Assembly: GCA_030642845.1 (NCBI GenBank)
Contig: DAOWMZ010000011.1
Span: 1-14,205, forward strand
DNA length: 14,205 nt
DNA from: Candidatus Zixiibacteriota bacterium
GTDB taxonomy: Bacteria; Zixibacteria; MSB-5A5; GN15; FEB-12
Direction of reading: 5' to 3'
Numbering within the stretch: position 1 is the first letter of the stretch; each line of letters starts with the position of its first letter. This document shows, one piece after another, positions 8,206 to 14,205 of the stretch. The notes beneath the pieces are model-generated. The model did no database searches, was not told where the DNA came from, and saw only the letters and a program-made list of their open reading frames with translations. A program made the position numbers and the translations under genes.

Positions 8206-9714
8206 TTGAATTTATCTCATAAACAAAAAATCGGTTTGTTTCTTGGCCCATTTCTGGCTCTTACATTACTAATATTTTTTGATCTAAAACCGGGAGAACC
8301 TCTGGTTACTCGAACTGCTTCAGTTGTAATTCTGATGGCTATTTGGTGGATGACCGAAGCAATTCCAATTCCTGCAACTGCGATGATACCTGTCGTATTA
8401 TATCCTCTTATGGGAATAATGCAGGGAAAAGCAGTAGCTGGGATATATTTTAATCATATAATATTTTTGTTCATTGGCGGTTTTATTATGGCATTGGCAA
8501 TGCAAAAATGGGAACTGCATCGACGAATTGCTTTGCGAATCATTCTCATGATTGGAGCATCACCACGAAAAATAATTCTCGGTTTTATGGTTGCTACTTT
8601 TTTTCTTTCAATGTGGATTTCCAATACTGCTACTACAATGATGATGTTGCCAATGGCATTGGCAATTATTTATAAGCTTAAAGAGACTTATCCGGGAAAA
8701 GACACAAAAAAATATTCTGTCGGATTGTTAATCGGTATTGCATACTCCGCTTCAATCGGAGGGACTGCGACCCTGATAGGGACACCACCCAATCTCTCAT
8801 TTGCCCGTATTTTTCAGATATATTTTCCGCAGGCTCCGGAAATTACATTTAATGACTGGTTTGTTTTTGCTTTTCCTATGGCCATATTGTTTTTATTTAT
8901 TGCCTGGTTTGTTCTGGCAAGGCTTTCTATTTCCGGAGATATCAGTCAAACAACCTCGAAAAAAATATTCAGAGAAGAATACTCCCGTCTTGGGAGAATG
9001 ACTTATGAAGAATCCATTGTTTTGATTCTGTTTACGATAATGGCGTTTTTATGGATTTTCAGACAAAATATTGATTTAGGGATATTTATTATTCCCGGAT
9101 GGTCGAGATTGTTTCCCGTTCCTAAATTTATTGATGACGGCACTATAGCTATATCAATTGCATTGCTTCTATTTATTATTCCTTCAAAATCATCTAAAAA
9201 CAGATGCCTGATGAATTGGAAAACAGCCACAAAACTGAATTGGGGAATAGTATTGCTTTTCGGGGGAGGATTTGCTCTGGCCAGCGGATTTAAAGAATCG
9301 GGCTTGTCGCAGTGGATGGGTGACAACATGAGTGGAGTAGAAAATTTCAATCCGGTTTTAATTGTGGCATCAGTCTGTTCAACACTGACCTTTTTGACAG
9401 AACTTACATCAAATACTGCTACTACCGAGATTTTTCTTCCGATTTTAGGTTCACTTGCAACTGCAATAAAAGTTAATCCACTATTATTGATGATCCCGGC
9501 GACACTTTCGGCATCATGCGCTTTTATGCTTCCGGTGGCGACTCCTCCAAACGCTATTGTATTTGGATCGGGTGAGATAAAAATGAAAGATATGATTAAA
9601 TTCGGAATAATTTTAAATATTATCGGTATAATCCTAATCACTACATATATGTTTTTGGTAGGAGTGATATTCTTTAATATTGATCTGTCAACTATCCCTG
9701 ATTGGGCTCAATAA
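8206..9714 (+). CDS. Sodium-dependent anion (dicarboxylate/sulfate-type) symporter, DASS/SLC13 family, 502 aa
   Basis: An inner-membrane carrier expected to couple Na+ entry to uptake of a di- or tricarboxylate or a similar anion. About 11-12 hydrophobic segments are visible. The internal two-fold repeat typical of the family carries both substrate/Na+ signatures: SNTATT at 139-144 and TSNTATTEIFLP at 401-412, each an SNT motif. It also carries the paired loops GTPPN at 192-196 and ATPPN at 445-449. Length is normal for bacterial members. The only usable start is TTG at 8206, since an in-frame stop lies at 8176-8178. GGAAGG sits at 8186-8191, about 14 bases away, which is long. A 5-codon frame, ATG 8193 to TGA 8210, overlaps the TTG (see findings). 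The sequence does not separate succinate, citrate or sulfate as substrate. Downstream hairpins lack T-runs, so no clear terminator is seen. Confidence 0.93.
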   Translation: MNLSHKQKIGLFLGPFLALTLLIFFDLKPGEPLVTRTASVVILMAIWWMTEAIPIPATAMIPVVLYPLMGIMQGKAVAGIYFNHIIFLFIGGFIMALAMQKWELHRRIALRIILMIGASPRKIILGFMVATFFLSMWISNTATTMMMLPMALAIIYKLKETYPGKDTKKYSVGLLIGIAYSASIGGTATLIGTPPNLSFARIFQIYFPQAPEITFNDWFVFAFPMAILFLFIAWFVLARLSISGDISQTTSKKIFREEYSRLGRMTYEESIVLILFTIMAFLWIFRQNIDLGIFIIPGWSRLFPVPKFIDDGTIAISIALLLFIIPSKSSKNRCLMNWKTATKLNWGIVLLFGGGFALASGFKESGLSQWMGDNMSGVENFNPVLIVASVCSTLTFLTELTSNTATTEIFLPILGSLATAIKVNPLLLMIPATLSASCAFMLPVATPPNAIVFGSGEIKMKDMIKFGIILNIIGIILITTYMFLVGVIFFNIDLSTIPDWAQ

Positions 9715-9725
9715 TAAATAATAGC

Positions 9726-9949
9726 CTTAGTAGGGCAGAACCCTTCAGTGGTTCTGCCATAGTCAGGTAGGAGCGAAGCATTCTTTGAAAATTAATTTTT
9801 ATAATGATCTGATAATTCGATTGAATGCTTCGCCCCTACAAAAAACTATCAGTCTTAGTAGGGCAGGTCTGCCCACAGACCTGCCACAAGCATAACCTGT
9901 ACTTTTGACAGCATCAATGTTAAAATATGCAGCAGACGAGGGCGTCTGC
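9726..9949. repeat. Cluster of four palindromic intergenic repeats
   Basis: Four stem-loops fill most of the 344-base gap between the symporter and the peptidase genes. (1) GGCAGAACC 9734-9742 pairs with 9750-9758. (2) A 17-base arm at 9767-9783 (GTAGGAGCGAAGCATTC) pairs with 9823-9839 with one mismatch across a 39-base AT-rich loop. (3) GGCAGGTCTG 9862-9871 pairs with 9876-9885. (4) GCAGACG 9932-9938 pairs with 9943-9949. Elements 1 and 3 share the 13-base direct repeat CTTAGTAGGGCAG (9726-9738 and 9854-9866). None ends in a T-run, so they look like dispersed palindromic (REP/MITE-like) repeats, not terminators. The remaining bases up to 10048 show no gene and no convincing promoter for the peptidase gene. 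Confidence 0.75.
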
Positions 9950-10058
9950 CAGTCACAAATTAAATAATAAAAAAATCCTACTTTTCAGTGACTTTATGGA
10001 AATCTATACGTAGATTAATACTTATGAAAGTTGTCAAATTATTATTTCGGAGGTTTCA

Positions 10059-12185
10059 ATGTCTAAAAAACAGAGTCTGATCTATCTCTTAATAACGATG
10101 TTGATTGTATCATCGTTTGTCTCATGTGTTAAAGAAAAACCAATAGATGCCAAACCACCAATTGCAAATATTGTAACTGTAATTGACACAATCAACGGTC
10201 ATGAACGGATTGACAACTATTTTTGGTTGCGCAACAGGGGAGACTCCAGCGTAATATCCTATCTAAAAGCCGAAAATGAATACACCGAAGCAATGATGGC
10301 TTCGACAAAGAAACTCCAGACCAAATTGTATGATGAAATGGTGGCTCGTATCAAAGAGACCGATCTGTCCGTGCCGGTTAAAGATGGTGATTATTATTAT
10401 TACAGTCGTACAGAAGAGAGCAAGCAATATAATATCTATTGCCGGAAACAGGGCTCTCTTGAGGCAGAAGAAGAGGTCATTCTGGATTTGAATCAGTTGG
10501 CTGAGGGAAAAGATTATATGGCTCTTTCCGTCTATGAAGTTAGCCCCAATCATCAGATGTTAGCTTACTCATTGGATACCGCCGGTAATGAAAACTATAC
10601 CTTGTACTTTAAGAATCTGACCAATGGAGAAATATTAGCCGAATCAATTCCAAACACCGGTAATGCCGCCTGGTCAACGGATAACAAAACCGTTTTTTAT
10701 TCCTTTGAAGATGAAACACATCGTCCATTCAAACTATACCGCCATACTATATTCACCTCACCGAAAAAAGATGATCTTATTTATCATGAAAAAGATAAGG
10801 CTTTTTTCCTTTGGGTTAACCTGACGAAAAGTGAAAAATATATTCTCATGCATCTTGGTAGCCAGGTTACAACGGAAGTACACTATCTCAATGCTGGAAA
10901 ACCTAAAGATGAATTAAGAATTCTTCAGCCTCGCCAGCAGGATATGGAATATGATGTTGCTCACCATGGTGACTGGTTTTATATCAATACTAATGATAAT
11001 GCCAAGAATTTTAAACTGGTAAAAACTCCGACAAACAAACCGGGAAAAGACAATTGGCGGGAAGTTATCGCTCCCAGTGATACGATTACAATTACCGGTA
11101 TAGATGTTTTTAAAGATTACATGATTGTGTTTGAACGGGTGAATGGACTAAAACAAATAATGATTCGAGACCTTAATAGTAATAAAGATCATTATGTTGA
11201 ATTTCCTGAACCGGTTTATACTATCTATGGTGGCAGTAATCCTGATTTTGGCTCAAATATCCTTAGATTCAGTTATATGTCTCTGATAACTCCACGATCA
11301 GTATATGATTACAATATGCAAACTGAAGAGAGGGAATTAAAGAAACAGACAGAAGTTTTAGGTGGGTATGATCCTGAACAATATCAATCTGAAAGAGTCT
11401 TTGCTACTGCCGATGATGGTACAAAAATTCCGATCTCATTGGTTTATAAAAAGGGATTGAAAAAGAATAGCAAAAACCCATTGTATCTATATGGCTATGG
11501 TGCTTATGGGATGAGTATGGATCCTTATTTTTCTTCTCGCCGGCTGAGTCTTTTGGATCGTGGTTTTATTTATGCTATTGCTCATATCAGAGGCGGGAGT
11601 GAAATGGGTCGCCAATGGTATGAAGATGGAAAATATCTTAATAAAAAGAATACTTTTACAGATTTTATTGCCTGTGGTGACTACCTCGTAGCAGAAAATT
11701 ATACTGATCATGATAAAATGACAATTTCCGGAGCCAGTGCCGGAGGACTTCTTATTGGAGCAGTTGTGAATATTCGTCCTGATCTCGCTAAAGTTGCTAT
11801 TGCAGATGTCCCTTTTGTGGATGTCATGAATACAATGCTGGATGAAACAATACCTCTGACTGTAGTTGAATACGAAGAATGGGGAAATCCTAATCTTCCT
11901 GAATATTATGATTATATGAATTCTTATTCTCCCTACGATAATGTTGAAATCAAAGAATACCCCAATATGCTGATAACAGCCGGTCTTAATGATCCGCGCG
12001 TCCAGTATTGGGAACCTGCTAAATGGACAGCTAAGCTCAGGGCTTCTAAAACAGATAATAATCTACTTCTGCTCAAAACAAATATGGGGGCAGGACATGG
12101 TGGAGCTTCGGGCAGGTACGACTATCTAAAAGAAATAGCTCTGGAATATGCCTTTATCCTGAAATGTTTGGATATGGCTGAATAA
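10059..12185 (+). CDS. ptrB: Oligopeptidase B-like prolyl oligopeptidase (S9A), putative lipoprotein, 708 aa
   Basis: Serine peptidase that cleaves short peptides; family members of this type prefer cleavage after Arg/Lys. Residues 1-23 form a lipoprotein signal with lipobox FVSC (Cys23), so the enzyme is probably anchored facing the periplasm or outside. Residues about 35-460 are the beta-propeller lid and about 465-708 the alpha/beta-hydrolase. Triad: Ser560 (GASAGG), Asp645 (GLNDPRV) and His680 (GAGHGG). YGYGAYG at 478-484 precedes RGGSEMGRQWYEDGK at 511-525, a strong oligopeptidase B signature. VEYEEWGNP keeps Glu604 and Glu606 at the positions that bind the basic P1 side chain in known enzymes, by my alignment from memory. 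Length is close to the cytosolic E. coli enzyme (about 690) plus the leader. Start has a strong GGAGG five bases upstream. Monocistronic by layout. Confidence 0.92.
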   Translation: MSKKQSLIYLLITMLIVSSFVSCVKEKPIDAKPPIANIVTVIDTINGHERIDNYFWLRNRGDSSVISYLKAENEYTEAMMASTKKLQTKLYDEMVARIKETDLSVPVKDGDYYYYSRTEESKQYNIYCRKQGSLEAEEEVILDLNQLAEGKDYMALSVYEVSPNHQMLAYSLDTAGNENYTLYFKNLTNGEILAESIPNTGNAAWSTDNKTVFYSFEDETHRPFKLYRHTIFTSPKKDDLIYHEKDKAFFLWVNLTKSEKYILMHLGSQVTTEVHYLNAGKPKDELRILQPRQQDMEYDVAHHGDWFYINTNDNAKNFKLVKTPTNKPGKDNWREVIAPSDTITITGIDVFKDYMIVFERVNGLKQIMIRDLNSNKDHYVEFPEPVYTIYGGSNPDFGSNILRFSYMSLITPRSVYDYNMQTEERELKKQTEVLGGYDPEQYQSERVFATADDGTKIPISLVYKKGLKKNSKNPLYLYGYGAYGMSMDPYFSSRRLSLLDRGFIYAIAHIRGGSEMGRQWYEDGKYLNKKNTFTDFIACGDYLVAENYTDHDKMTISGASAGGLLIGAVVNIRPDLAKVAIADVPFVDVMNTMLDETIPLTVVEYEEWGNPNLPEYYDYMNSYSPYDNVEIKEYPNMLITAGLNDPRVQYWEPAKWTAKLRASKTDNNLLLLKTNMGAGHGGASGRYDYLKEIALEYAFILKCLDMAE

Positions 12186-12243
12186 GGAATTTGTTGAATA
12201 ATCTTCACAATATCAGGGATTACAGTATTTCTTTTTCATTGTC

Positions 12244-12450
12244 ATTCCCAGCTTGATTGGGAATCCAGGCTTTTTAATATTTGCTAACCGGGTAGTCCGC
12301 CCAGGCGGATTTCCTGCCCATTTCATTCAACCCAAGCTTTAAAGAAAAACATACAATATTTGTGTCAGGATAGGAATCCTGACACCGCAATAAGAAAGCC
12401 ATGACGGAGACAAGCCCCGTCGCTACGCGTAAATGCGTAAACCCGCGTAG
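12244..12450. repeat. Second cluster of palindromic intergenic repeats
   Basis: Five short palindromes follow the peptidase gene. ATTCCCA 12244-12250 pairs with TGGGAAT 12258-12264, within a GTCATTCCCA...TGGGAATCCAG context that resembles a repeat dispersed in many bacteria. TCCGCC 12296-12301 pairs with GGCGGA 12304-12309. GTGTCAGGAT 12362-12371 pairs perfectly with 12376-12385 (10 bp, 4-base loop). GACGG 12403-12407 pairs with CCGTC 12417-12421. CTACGCG 12423-12429 pairs with CGCGTAG 12444-12450. The segment from about 12285 is clearly more GC-rich than its surroundings, which supports insertion of mobile-type repeats. No coding frame is seen in 12186-12816. Confidence 0.7.
12250..12275 (+). 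terminator. Possible terminator of the oligopeptidase gene
   Basis: About 65 bases after the stop codon, AGCTTGATT (12250-12258) can pair with AATcCAGGCT (12262-12271, one bulged C, one G-T pair) and is followed by TTTTAAT. The same bases can alternatively fold as the ATTCCCA/TGGGAAT palindrome of the neighbouring repeat, so this is a moderate call. Confidence 0.35.
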
Positions 12451-12539
12451 AGGGCGGCCTTGTGTCGCACGTATGAGGTCAGTAAGTCATACATTCAAAA
12501 CATACATGATCTTTTTCAACAGACAATAAGTTATATTAA

Positions 12540-12604
12540 TAAAAAAACCTGCCTTAGTTGAGAAACAACCGGGGCAGGTTCTATCAGGGGAGGTCTCATG
12601 AAAC
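12540..12604 (-). ncRNA. Candidate small RNA, about 64 nt, with C-rich anti-Shine-Dalgarno segment
   Basis: A complete compact minus-strand transcription unit with no reading frame. A TTGACA-N16-TATATT promoter lies at 12638-12611, so transcription should begin near 12604. The first ~24 bases (12604-12581) are predicted single-stranded and include ACCTCCCC (positions 12594-12587), the reverse of a Shine-Dalgarno sequence. The 3' half (12580-12546) is an 8-bp stem AACCTGCC/GGCAGGTT enclosing a second 4-bp stem (GTTG/CAAC), and it runs straight into TTTTTTT, ending near 12540. It lies between the repeat cluster and the DUF6249-like gene. No known RNA family recognised. Promoter, length and terminator are seen in the sequence; that it is expressed and regulatory is inference. 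Confidence 0.55.
12546..12580 (-). terminator. Intrinsic terminator ending the candidate small RNA
   Basis: Arms AACCTGCC and GGCAGGTT (8 bp, GC-rich core) read on the minus strand are followed by an uninterrupted run of T totalling seven (12547-12541). An inner GTTG/CAAC stem caps the structure. The T-run is on the minus side only, so it is directional. It could also act as a back-up terminator for the minus-strand gene upstream, whose own terminator is at 12760-12789. Confidence 0.7.
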
Positions 12605-12610
12605 ACAACC

Positions 12611-12638
12611 AATATAATAATTAAATGGACTATGTCAA
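12611..12638 (-). promoter_or_regulatory. Sigma70-type promoter of the candidate small RNA
   Basis: Minus strand: perfect TTGACA at 12638-12633, 16-base spacer, TATATT (5 of 6) at 12616-12611. Nothing coding lies between it and the terminator 30-65 bases further on, so its only apparent product is the short RNA. Confidence 0.6.
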
Positions 12639-12759
12639 TCTTTATTGTTTATATTCGTTGCTTTTTTAAAAATAATATAAAGTTGTGTATTATGATGTTA
12701 TACTTGACGTGGTTGTTGTATCTTGATGTTATATAATAATATGTATTTGCTTGTAAAAG

Positions 12760-12789
12760 AAAAGACTCCGAATGTCTTCGGAGCCTTTT
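12760..12789 (-). terminator. Bidirectional intrinsic terminator after the DUF6249-like gene
   Basis: CTCCGAA 12766-12772 pairs with TTCGGAG 12777-12783 around TGTC; after one mismatch the stem continues with AAAAG/CTTTT. On the minus strand it is followed by CTTTTCTTTT, 27 bases after the stop of the minus-strand gene; on the plus strand it is followed by CTTTTCTTTCT. No plus-strand gene ends just before it, so its clear use is on the minus strand. Confidence 0.75.
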
Positions 12790-12816
12790 CTTTCTGATTG
12801 AATAATTATTTATGTT

Positions 12817-13161
12817 TTATTGTTTATTATTATCAATAAACTTCTGGGAAATCCCAAAATAAACTAAAAATCCTATTCCTGCAAAGAGGAACATCAACCC
12901 AAGAGTACCCTCTTCATTAATCACATCAGGCCAGATAAATTTGATTGATAGAGCTAAACCAAGACTTATCAGGACCATCCCCCATTTTAATGATGAGAGT
13001 CGATGGGTTTGTGCTGTACTATAATTCAGAAATTTAACATTTTCATCAACCATACCTTTGTCAATAAGCTTATGTTTAAGGCGGTTATCGAGAACTATTT
13101 TGATTATTATTGCAATTGATCCAAAAATAATCAATGGTATCAAAACTTCTTCTAAATTCAT
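12817..13161 (-). CDS. Small membrane protein, DUF6249-like, 114 aa
   Basis: Three hydrophobic helices at about residues 5-24, 60-77 and 85-104, with a polar loop between the first two (HKLIDKGMVDENVKFLN) that matches the 'LIEKGM' style of DUF6249 proteins often found beside ECF sigma genes. Function unknown; probably an inner-membrane protein belonging to the adjacent signalling module. I choose the ATG at 13161 because AAGGAG lies six bases upstream; a second ATG directly before it (13164) is only three bases from the same site. A longer frame reaching back to 13317 would start inside the divergent sigma gene and upstream of the predicted promoter at 13228-13203, so it is rejected. Terminator at 12760-12789. 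Confidence 0.82.
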   Translation of the reverse strand: MNLEEVLIPLIIFGSIAIIIKIVLDNRLKHKLIDKGMVDENVKFLNYSTAQTHRLSSLKWGMVLISLGLALSIKFIWPDVINEEGTLGLMFLFAGIGFLVYFGISQKFIDNNKQ

Positions 13162-13202
13162 CATAAACTCCTTTTTTGTTTCATTTTGTTCTTGTGCTAT
13201 CA

Positions 13203-13228
13203 GACATCTGAAAATGAGAAATGTTGCA
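13203..13228 (-). promoter_or_regulatory. ECF-type promoter of the DUF6249-like gene
   Basis: Minus strand: TGCAACATTTCT at 13228-13217 carries a TGCAAC -35, followed after 16 bases by TGTCTGATAG with the TGTC at 13206-13203. The spacing and both elements match the promoter of the divergent sigma gene (TGTAAC-N16-TGTC). The predicted start near 13195 gives a leader of about 35 bases ending in the AAGGAG site. Confidence 0.55.
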
Positions 13229-13247
13229 GAAATAATTAGATAAAATT

Positions 13248-13273
13248 TGTAACATCTTTTTGAGTTAGCTGTC
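13248..13273 (+). promoter_or_regulatory. ECF-type (autoregulatory) promoter of the sigma factor operon
   Basis: TGTAACATCTTT begins at 13248, and the TGTC of TGTCGTATA lies at 13270-13273, 16 bases after TGTAAC. The AAC motif at -35 and GTC/CGT at -10 are typical of promoters read by ECF sigma factors, which commonly drive their own operon. TATAAT at 13276-13281 overlaps, but no sigma70 -35 lies at a proper distance. The leader to the ATG at 13300 is short and contains GAGGA at 13290-13294. Confidence 0.55.
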
Positions 13274-13299
13274 GTATATAATAGCATCTGAGGAACTAT

Positions 13300-13878
13300 A
13301 TGATTGATGAAAGACAACTAATTACAGAGATTTTGACCGGAAATAAAGCTGCTTTGCAGACTTTTATCGAGTCCTATCAGAAGCTGGTCAGCCATGTTGT
13401 ATTCAGGATGGTAACCAATATCCATGACCGCGAGGATCTCTGTCAGGAGGTATTCATCAAGGTTTACCAGAATCTGAGCGGGTTTAATTATGGTTGTAAG
13501 ATATCGACATGGATAGCCAGAATAGCCCATAATAGCTGCCTTAATTACCTGGAGAAGAAAAGAGTTCCTTTATTGGATGATATAATAAGCAGTAAAGAAG
13601 AGAATATTATTGACCGATTTTCTGATAATTCTGTATTACCTGATGGCTATACAGAAACCAGAGAATTGAATCAACGAGTTCAGGATGAAATCAACTTGCT
13701 TCCGCCAAGAATTGGAGTACTGCTGGCATTATATCATCTGGAAGAGATGTCTTATGAGGAGATAGCTGAGATAACTCAACAACCTATGGGAACAGTGAAA
13801 AGCTATCTTTACCGAGCACGAAAAATGCTCAAGGAAAACCTGATGGAAAAATACCGTGTGGAGGAAATATGGCAGTAA
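13300..13878 (+). CDS. ECF (sigma70 family, RpoE-type) RNA polymerase sigma factor, 192 aa
   Basis: Directs RNA polymerase to a specific promoter set in response to a signal relayed by the anti-sigma factor encoded next to it. Region sigma2 covers about residues 22-92 with the core-binding and -10 recognition helix pattern DREDLCQEVFIKVYQNL...STWIARIAHNSCLNYLEKK. Region sigma4 covers about 128-180, with LPPRIGVLLALYHLEEMSYE then the helix-turn-helix IAEITQQPMGTVKSYLYRAR. There is no sigma1.1, sigma3 or C-terminal extension, so it is a typical two-domain ECF of usual length. Start ATG has GAGGA five bases upstream. The stop overlaps the next gene by 10 bases, indicating translational coupling. 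The exact ECF subgroup cannot be read from sequence by eye. Confidence 0.95.
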   Translation: MIDERQLITEILTGNKAALQTFIESYQKLVSHVVFRMVTNIHDREDLCQEVFIKVYQNLSGFNYGCKISTWIARIAHNSCLNYLEKKRVPLLDDIISSKEENIIDRFSDNSVLPDGYTETRELNQRVQDEINLLPPRIGVLLALYHLEEMSYEEIAEITQQPMGTVKSYLYRARKMLKENLMEKYRVEEIWQ

Positions 13879-14205
13879 GACATTTGACAGATATGGAATT
13901 CCAAGCTTATCTGGATAAAGATGCTTCACAGGATGATTCTTTTTTTGAAACTCACCTTAATGAATGCACTAATTGTCGTCAGGAATTGAAAAAATACCGG
14001 CTGTTGTATCTTGAGCTCAAAAAAGATCCGGGTTATAAGTTGAATCCTGGTTTCTCAGATGCAGTCATGACAAGATTGTTTGTGAATCAATTAGAGCAAC
14101 CTCGATCTGTTTTTGAAAAAGTTATGTATCTTGGTGGTTTACTAGTTGCTTTGGTTATTAGTGGATATTTTCTTGATTTAAATAAAATTGCCACGGCAAT
14201 GGCTG
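13869..14205 (+). CDS. Anti-sigma factor with zinc-finger (ZAS/zf-HC2-like) domain, N-terminal 112 aa
   Basis: Starts inside the last codons of the sigma gene (10-base overlap) with GGAGG four bases before its ATG, so the two are co-translated. The N-terminal cytoplasmic part carries the zinc-binding anti-sigma motif H-x3-C-x2-C (His29, Cys33, Cys36; HLNECTNC). This fold grips the sigma factor until a signal arrives. A hydrophobic segment at about 86-102 (YLGGLLVALVISGYFL) predicts one membrane helix, so it is a transmembrane anti-sigma with a periplasmic part. The frame is open to the window edge, so its length and sensor part are unknown. Confidence 0.88.
   Translation, partial: MAVRHLTDMEFQAYLDKDASQDDSFFETHLNECTNCRQELKKYRLLYLELKKDPGYKLNPGFSDAVMTRLFVNQLEQPRSVFEKVMYLGGLLVALVISGYFLDLNKIATAMA

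Noticed and set aside
9003..9641. 212-codon open frame antisense to the symporter
   Set aside because: It lies wholly inside a well-supported gene and has no recognisable domain; its composition is that of a reverse-complemented membrane protein.
9734..9758. Terminator for the symporter gene at the first palindrome
   Set aside because: The stem is perfect but no T-run follows on either strand, and it shares its flank with a second copy at 9854, so it fits a dispersed repeat better.
12587..12624. Plus-strand GGGGAGG followed by a nine-codon frame (MKHNQYNN, stop)
   Set aside because: It looks like a strong ribosome site with a micro-ORF, but the purine run is just the complement of the C-rich segment of the minus-strand small RNA candidate, and I see no convincing plus-strand promoter upstream.
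12704..12789. Plus-strand TTGACG-N17-TGTTAT ahead of the bidirectional terminator, as a second small RNA
   Set aside because: The -10 is weak and the product would be little more than the terminator hairpin; the region is AT-rich enough to give such matches by chance.
13162..13317. N-terminal extension of the DUF6249-like protein to 166 residues
   Set aside because: It would overlap the sigma gene start head-on and begin upstream of the predicted promoter at 13228-13203; the AAGGAG site fits the ATG at 13161, and the extra residues look like translated intergenic DNA.
1..14205. tRNA, rRNA, insertion sequence, integrase or CRISPR locus
   Set aside because: No tRNA-like cloverleaf, rRNA stretch, transposase or recombinase motif, or short regular repeat array was seen on either strand by reading alone.

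Overview
The window is AT-rich (GC well below 50 %) and holds seven protein genes, five complete and two cut by the window ends. It also holds one well-supported candidate small RNA and two clusters of palindromic intergenic repeats. The gene products point to a Gram-negative bacterium of the FCB supergroup: giant secreted mosaic proteins ending in a dockerin-like repeat with a 'DLxxxVDxLFKGGPPP' signature, SBBP beta-propeller repeats, thrombospondin type-3 repeats, and a lipoprotein-anchored peptidase. This tail style is frequent in lineages such as Zixibacteria and neighbouring candidate phyla. That placement is an inference from protein style, not from a marker gene.

Layout. Positions 1-3051 (minus) carry the 5' 1017 codons of a secreted protein made of a DUF7948-like head, seven SBBP repeats, a cysteine/aspartate-rich TSP3 region and the start of a dockerin-like tail. 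It begins at a GTG codon behind a near-consensus sigma70-type promoter. Positions 3277-7914 (minus) encode a 1545-residue secreted subtilisin-like protease with duplicated jelly-roll-like modules and the same kind of tail. After a 291-bp divergent gap come two plus-strand genes: a DASS/SLC13 sodium-anion symporter (8206-9714, TTG start) and an oligopeptidase B-like prolyl oligopeptidase with a lipobox (10059-12185). The gap between these two genes is filled by four palindromes.

Positions 12186-12816 have no protein gene. They contain a possible terminator, another palindrome cluster, a compact minus-strand transcription unit (TTGACA-N16-TATATT promoter, about 64 nt, strong terminator) that looks like a small RNA, and a bidirectional terminator. 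Positions 12817-14205 form a signalling module: a small three-helix membrane protein (DUF6249-like, minus) diverges from an ECF sigma factor gene, whose 3' end overlaps a zinc-finger anti-sigma gene that runs off the window. The two divergent genes have matching ECF-type promoters (TGyAAC-N16-TGTC) placed back to back.

How the parts may fit together: two secreted, probably calcium-binding, tail-tagged proteins and a lipoprotein peptidase suggest extracellular protein or peptide use, and the symporter could import carboxylates. The ECF module probably regulates itself and its membrane-protein neighbour. The candidate small RNA carries a C-rich anti-Shine-Dalgarno stretch. Its complement matches the ribosome-binding site of the oligopeptidase gene over 10 bases, allowing one G-U pair. 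This is the least expected signal in the window.
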